This document shows, one piece after another, positions 63,071-64,000 of a stretch of 64,000 bases of DNA; the stretch's first letter is position 1; every line of letters starts with the position of its first letter. Source of the stretch: Aradus depressus. Lineage: Eukaryota > Arthropoda > Insecta > Hemiptera > Aradidae. The DNA is taken from positions 9,475,079-9,539,078 of the forward strand of contig OY759215.1 in NCBI GenBank assembly GCA_963662175.1. Direction: 5' to 3'. Under the pieces are notes generated by a model. That model had not been told where the DNA came from. It did no database searches and saw nothing but the letters and a program-made list of their open reading frames with translations. A program made the translations under genes and the position numbers.

Positions 63071-64000
63071 TCAAACTCTTGACTGAGCCACATAGTTCCA
63101 GTCCGTATGTTCATACAGGTCGTATGATTGTTTTGTAAATTGTAAGTTTGTTCTTAACAGATATTTTTGACTTTGATCCGAGTAGTCGTCTTGAAAGTTA
63201 ATACCGTGTGTTTGAGTCTTGTATAGGGGTTCCATGGCAGTCTGCTGTATACAAAGATTTAAAATAGTCACATAGGATAACAATATTAATGCCTCATTTA
63301 TCTACTCGAAAAATCCGTTTAGAATCACATTTATCGTAGAAAATGAAGATATATTGGGATACTTAAGGTTTTTTCCAAAAGAGAAATTTAATATTCTTCA
63401 AGTATATAATTTATTTAAATTATATGTTCGAAACTGATCCCAGATAAGGATACTCAGTAATATGAAGGATGGGTTTAGCCTATAGAGAGCCATTGAAGGG
63501 GAATAGGACAGAAGGGGACTAAGTGAAGTTGGCATTAAGTGGCACCTGAGCTAGATAGAGCCCTTCTAACTGGAGTTAAGTAGGCTAAACTACACTGTGG
63601 AGTTAGCAACACTCCCTTCTAGGGGCCTAATAACCAACAAACATTATACGCTAATATATTTCTCAATATGAAAGAAGCCGCAGAGGTAGAACACTTACTA
63701 TTCATATAAAAATGTTGAACATTAAATTCTGTTGAGATGAGTACGCTTGAAATGTTTTTTTTTTTTTTCTCGAGAAGCAGTAAAAGTGGATCTCGTTTGT
63801 CTTTTATTTCAAATGTCTCGGGACGAAAGCCACTTATGCTTATAATATTTTTGCTGGCTCCACCATTTCAAAATGGCCGTACGGAATAAAATATTAGATG
63901 TGGTCAGTGCAAGGGTGTATTTTCATATAATAAATAAAATAATTAATCTTTTCTTTATGTTCACTTCAATCCCTTAAATATTGATGGTAAAAAATAACAC
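63071..64000. other. unassigned
   Basis: No gene or classified repeat. 63440-63660 is a GC-richer block ('gcctatagagagccattgaa', 'ctagatagagcccttctaac') of unknown nature. Confidence 0.4.

Overview
The window looks like intergenic or intronic DNA from an arthropod nuclear genome, most likely an insect. It is AT-rich, has no dense coding, and carries LTR, non-LTR, Penelope-like and DNA-transposon remnants. A tRNA-derived SINE has a tail of the insect telomere-type repeat (CCTAA/TTAGG), and one candidate promoter has an arthropod-type initiator. A hemipteran such as a planthopper would fit, but that is an impression, not shown by the sequence. No bacterial-style operon or complete conventional gene is visible.

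Layout. 0-7 kb: dispersed repeat A, a solo LTR with a 4-bp TSD (1710-2152), and a 3.8-kb non-autonomous LTR retrotransposon (2654-6431) whose short, frameshifted internal ORF joins a gag-like coiled coil to an integrase-like tail. 7-18.7 kb: SINE copies, 91-bp and 95-bp tandem arrays, a jockey-like LINE 3' end inserted in the 95-bp array, and an 869-bp duplicate of that locus inside a SINE at 17.65-18.5 kb. 18.7-24.8 kb: a young 5.2-kb LTR element (TSD ACAC, matching 791-bp LTRs, one 413-codon gag-like ORF on the minus strand) nested in an older related solo LTR in the opposite orientation. 24.8-43 kb: mostly unassigned AT-rich DNA with repeat A and B copies, SINEs, a ~1.1-kb fold-back element, Penelope-like ends with hammerhead-like motifs and small tandem arrays. 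43-46 kb: a hAT-type element with a perfect 8-bp TSD, itself hit by a full-length SINE with a 12-bp TSD. 46.3-46.5 kb: the most gene-like locus, a minus-strand initiator, strong Kozak ATG, 32-codon membrane-segment ORF and splice donor. 47-60 kb: more repeats, a PIF/Harbinger derivative nested in a jockey-like LINE, a head-to-head repeat-A dimer and a SINE+MITE inverted repeat. 60.37-60.47 kb: a minus-strand exon encoding a signal peptide between a splice acceptor and donor. 61-63 kb: two non-LTR retrotransposon fragments.

The two gene-like exons lie on the same strand 14 kb apart and may belong to one long-intron gene or to two. Everything else is the layered record of mobile elements, and target-site duplications allow the order of several nestings to be read directly.
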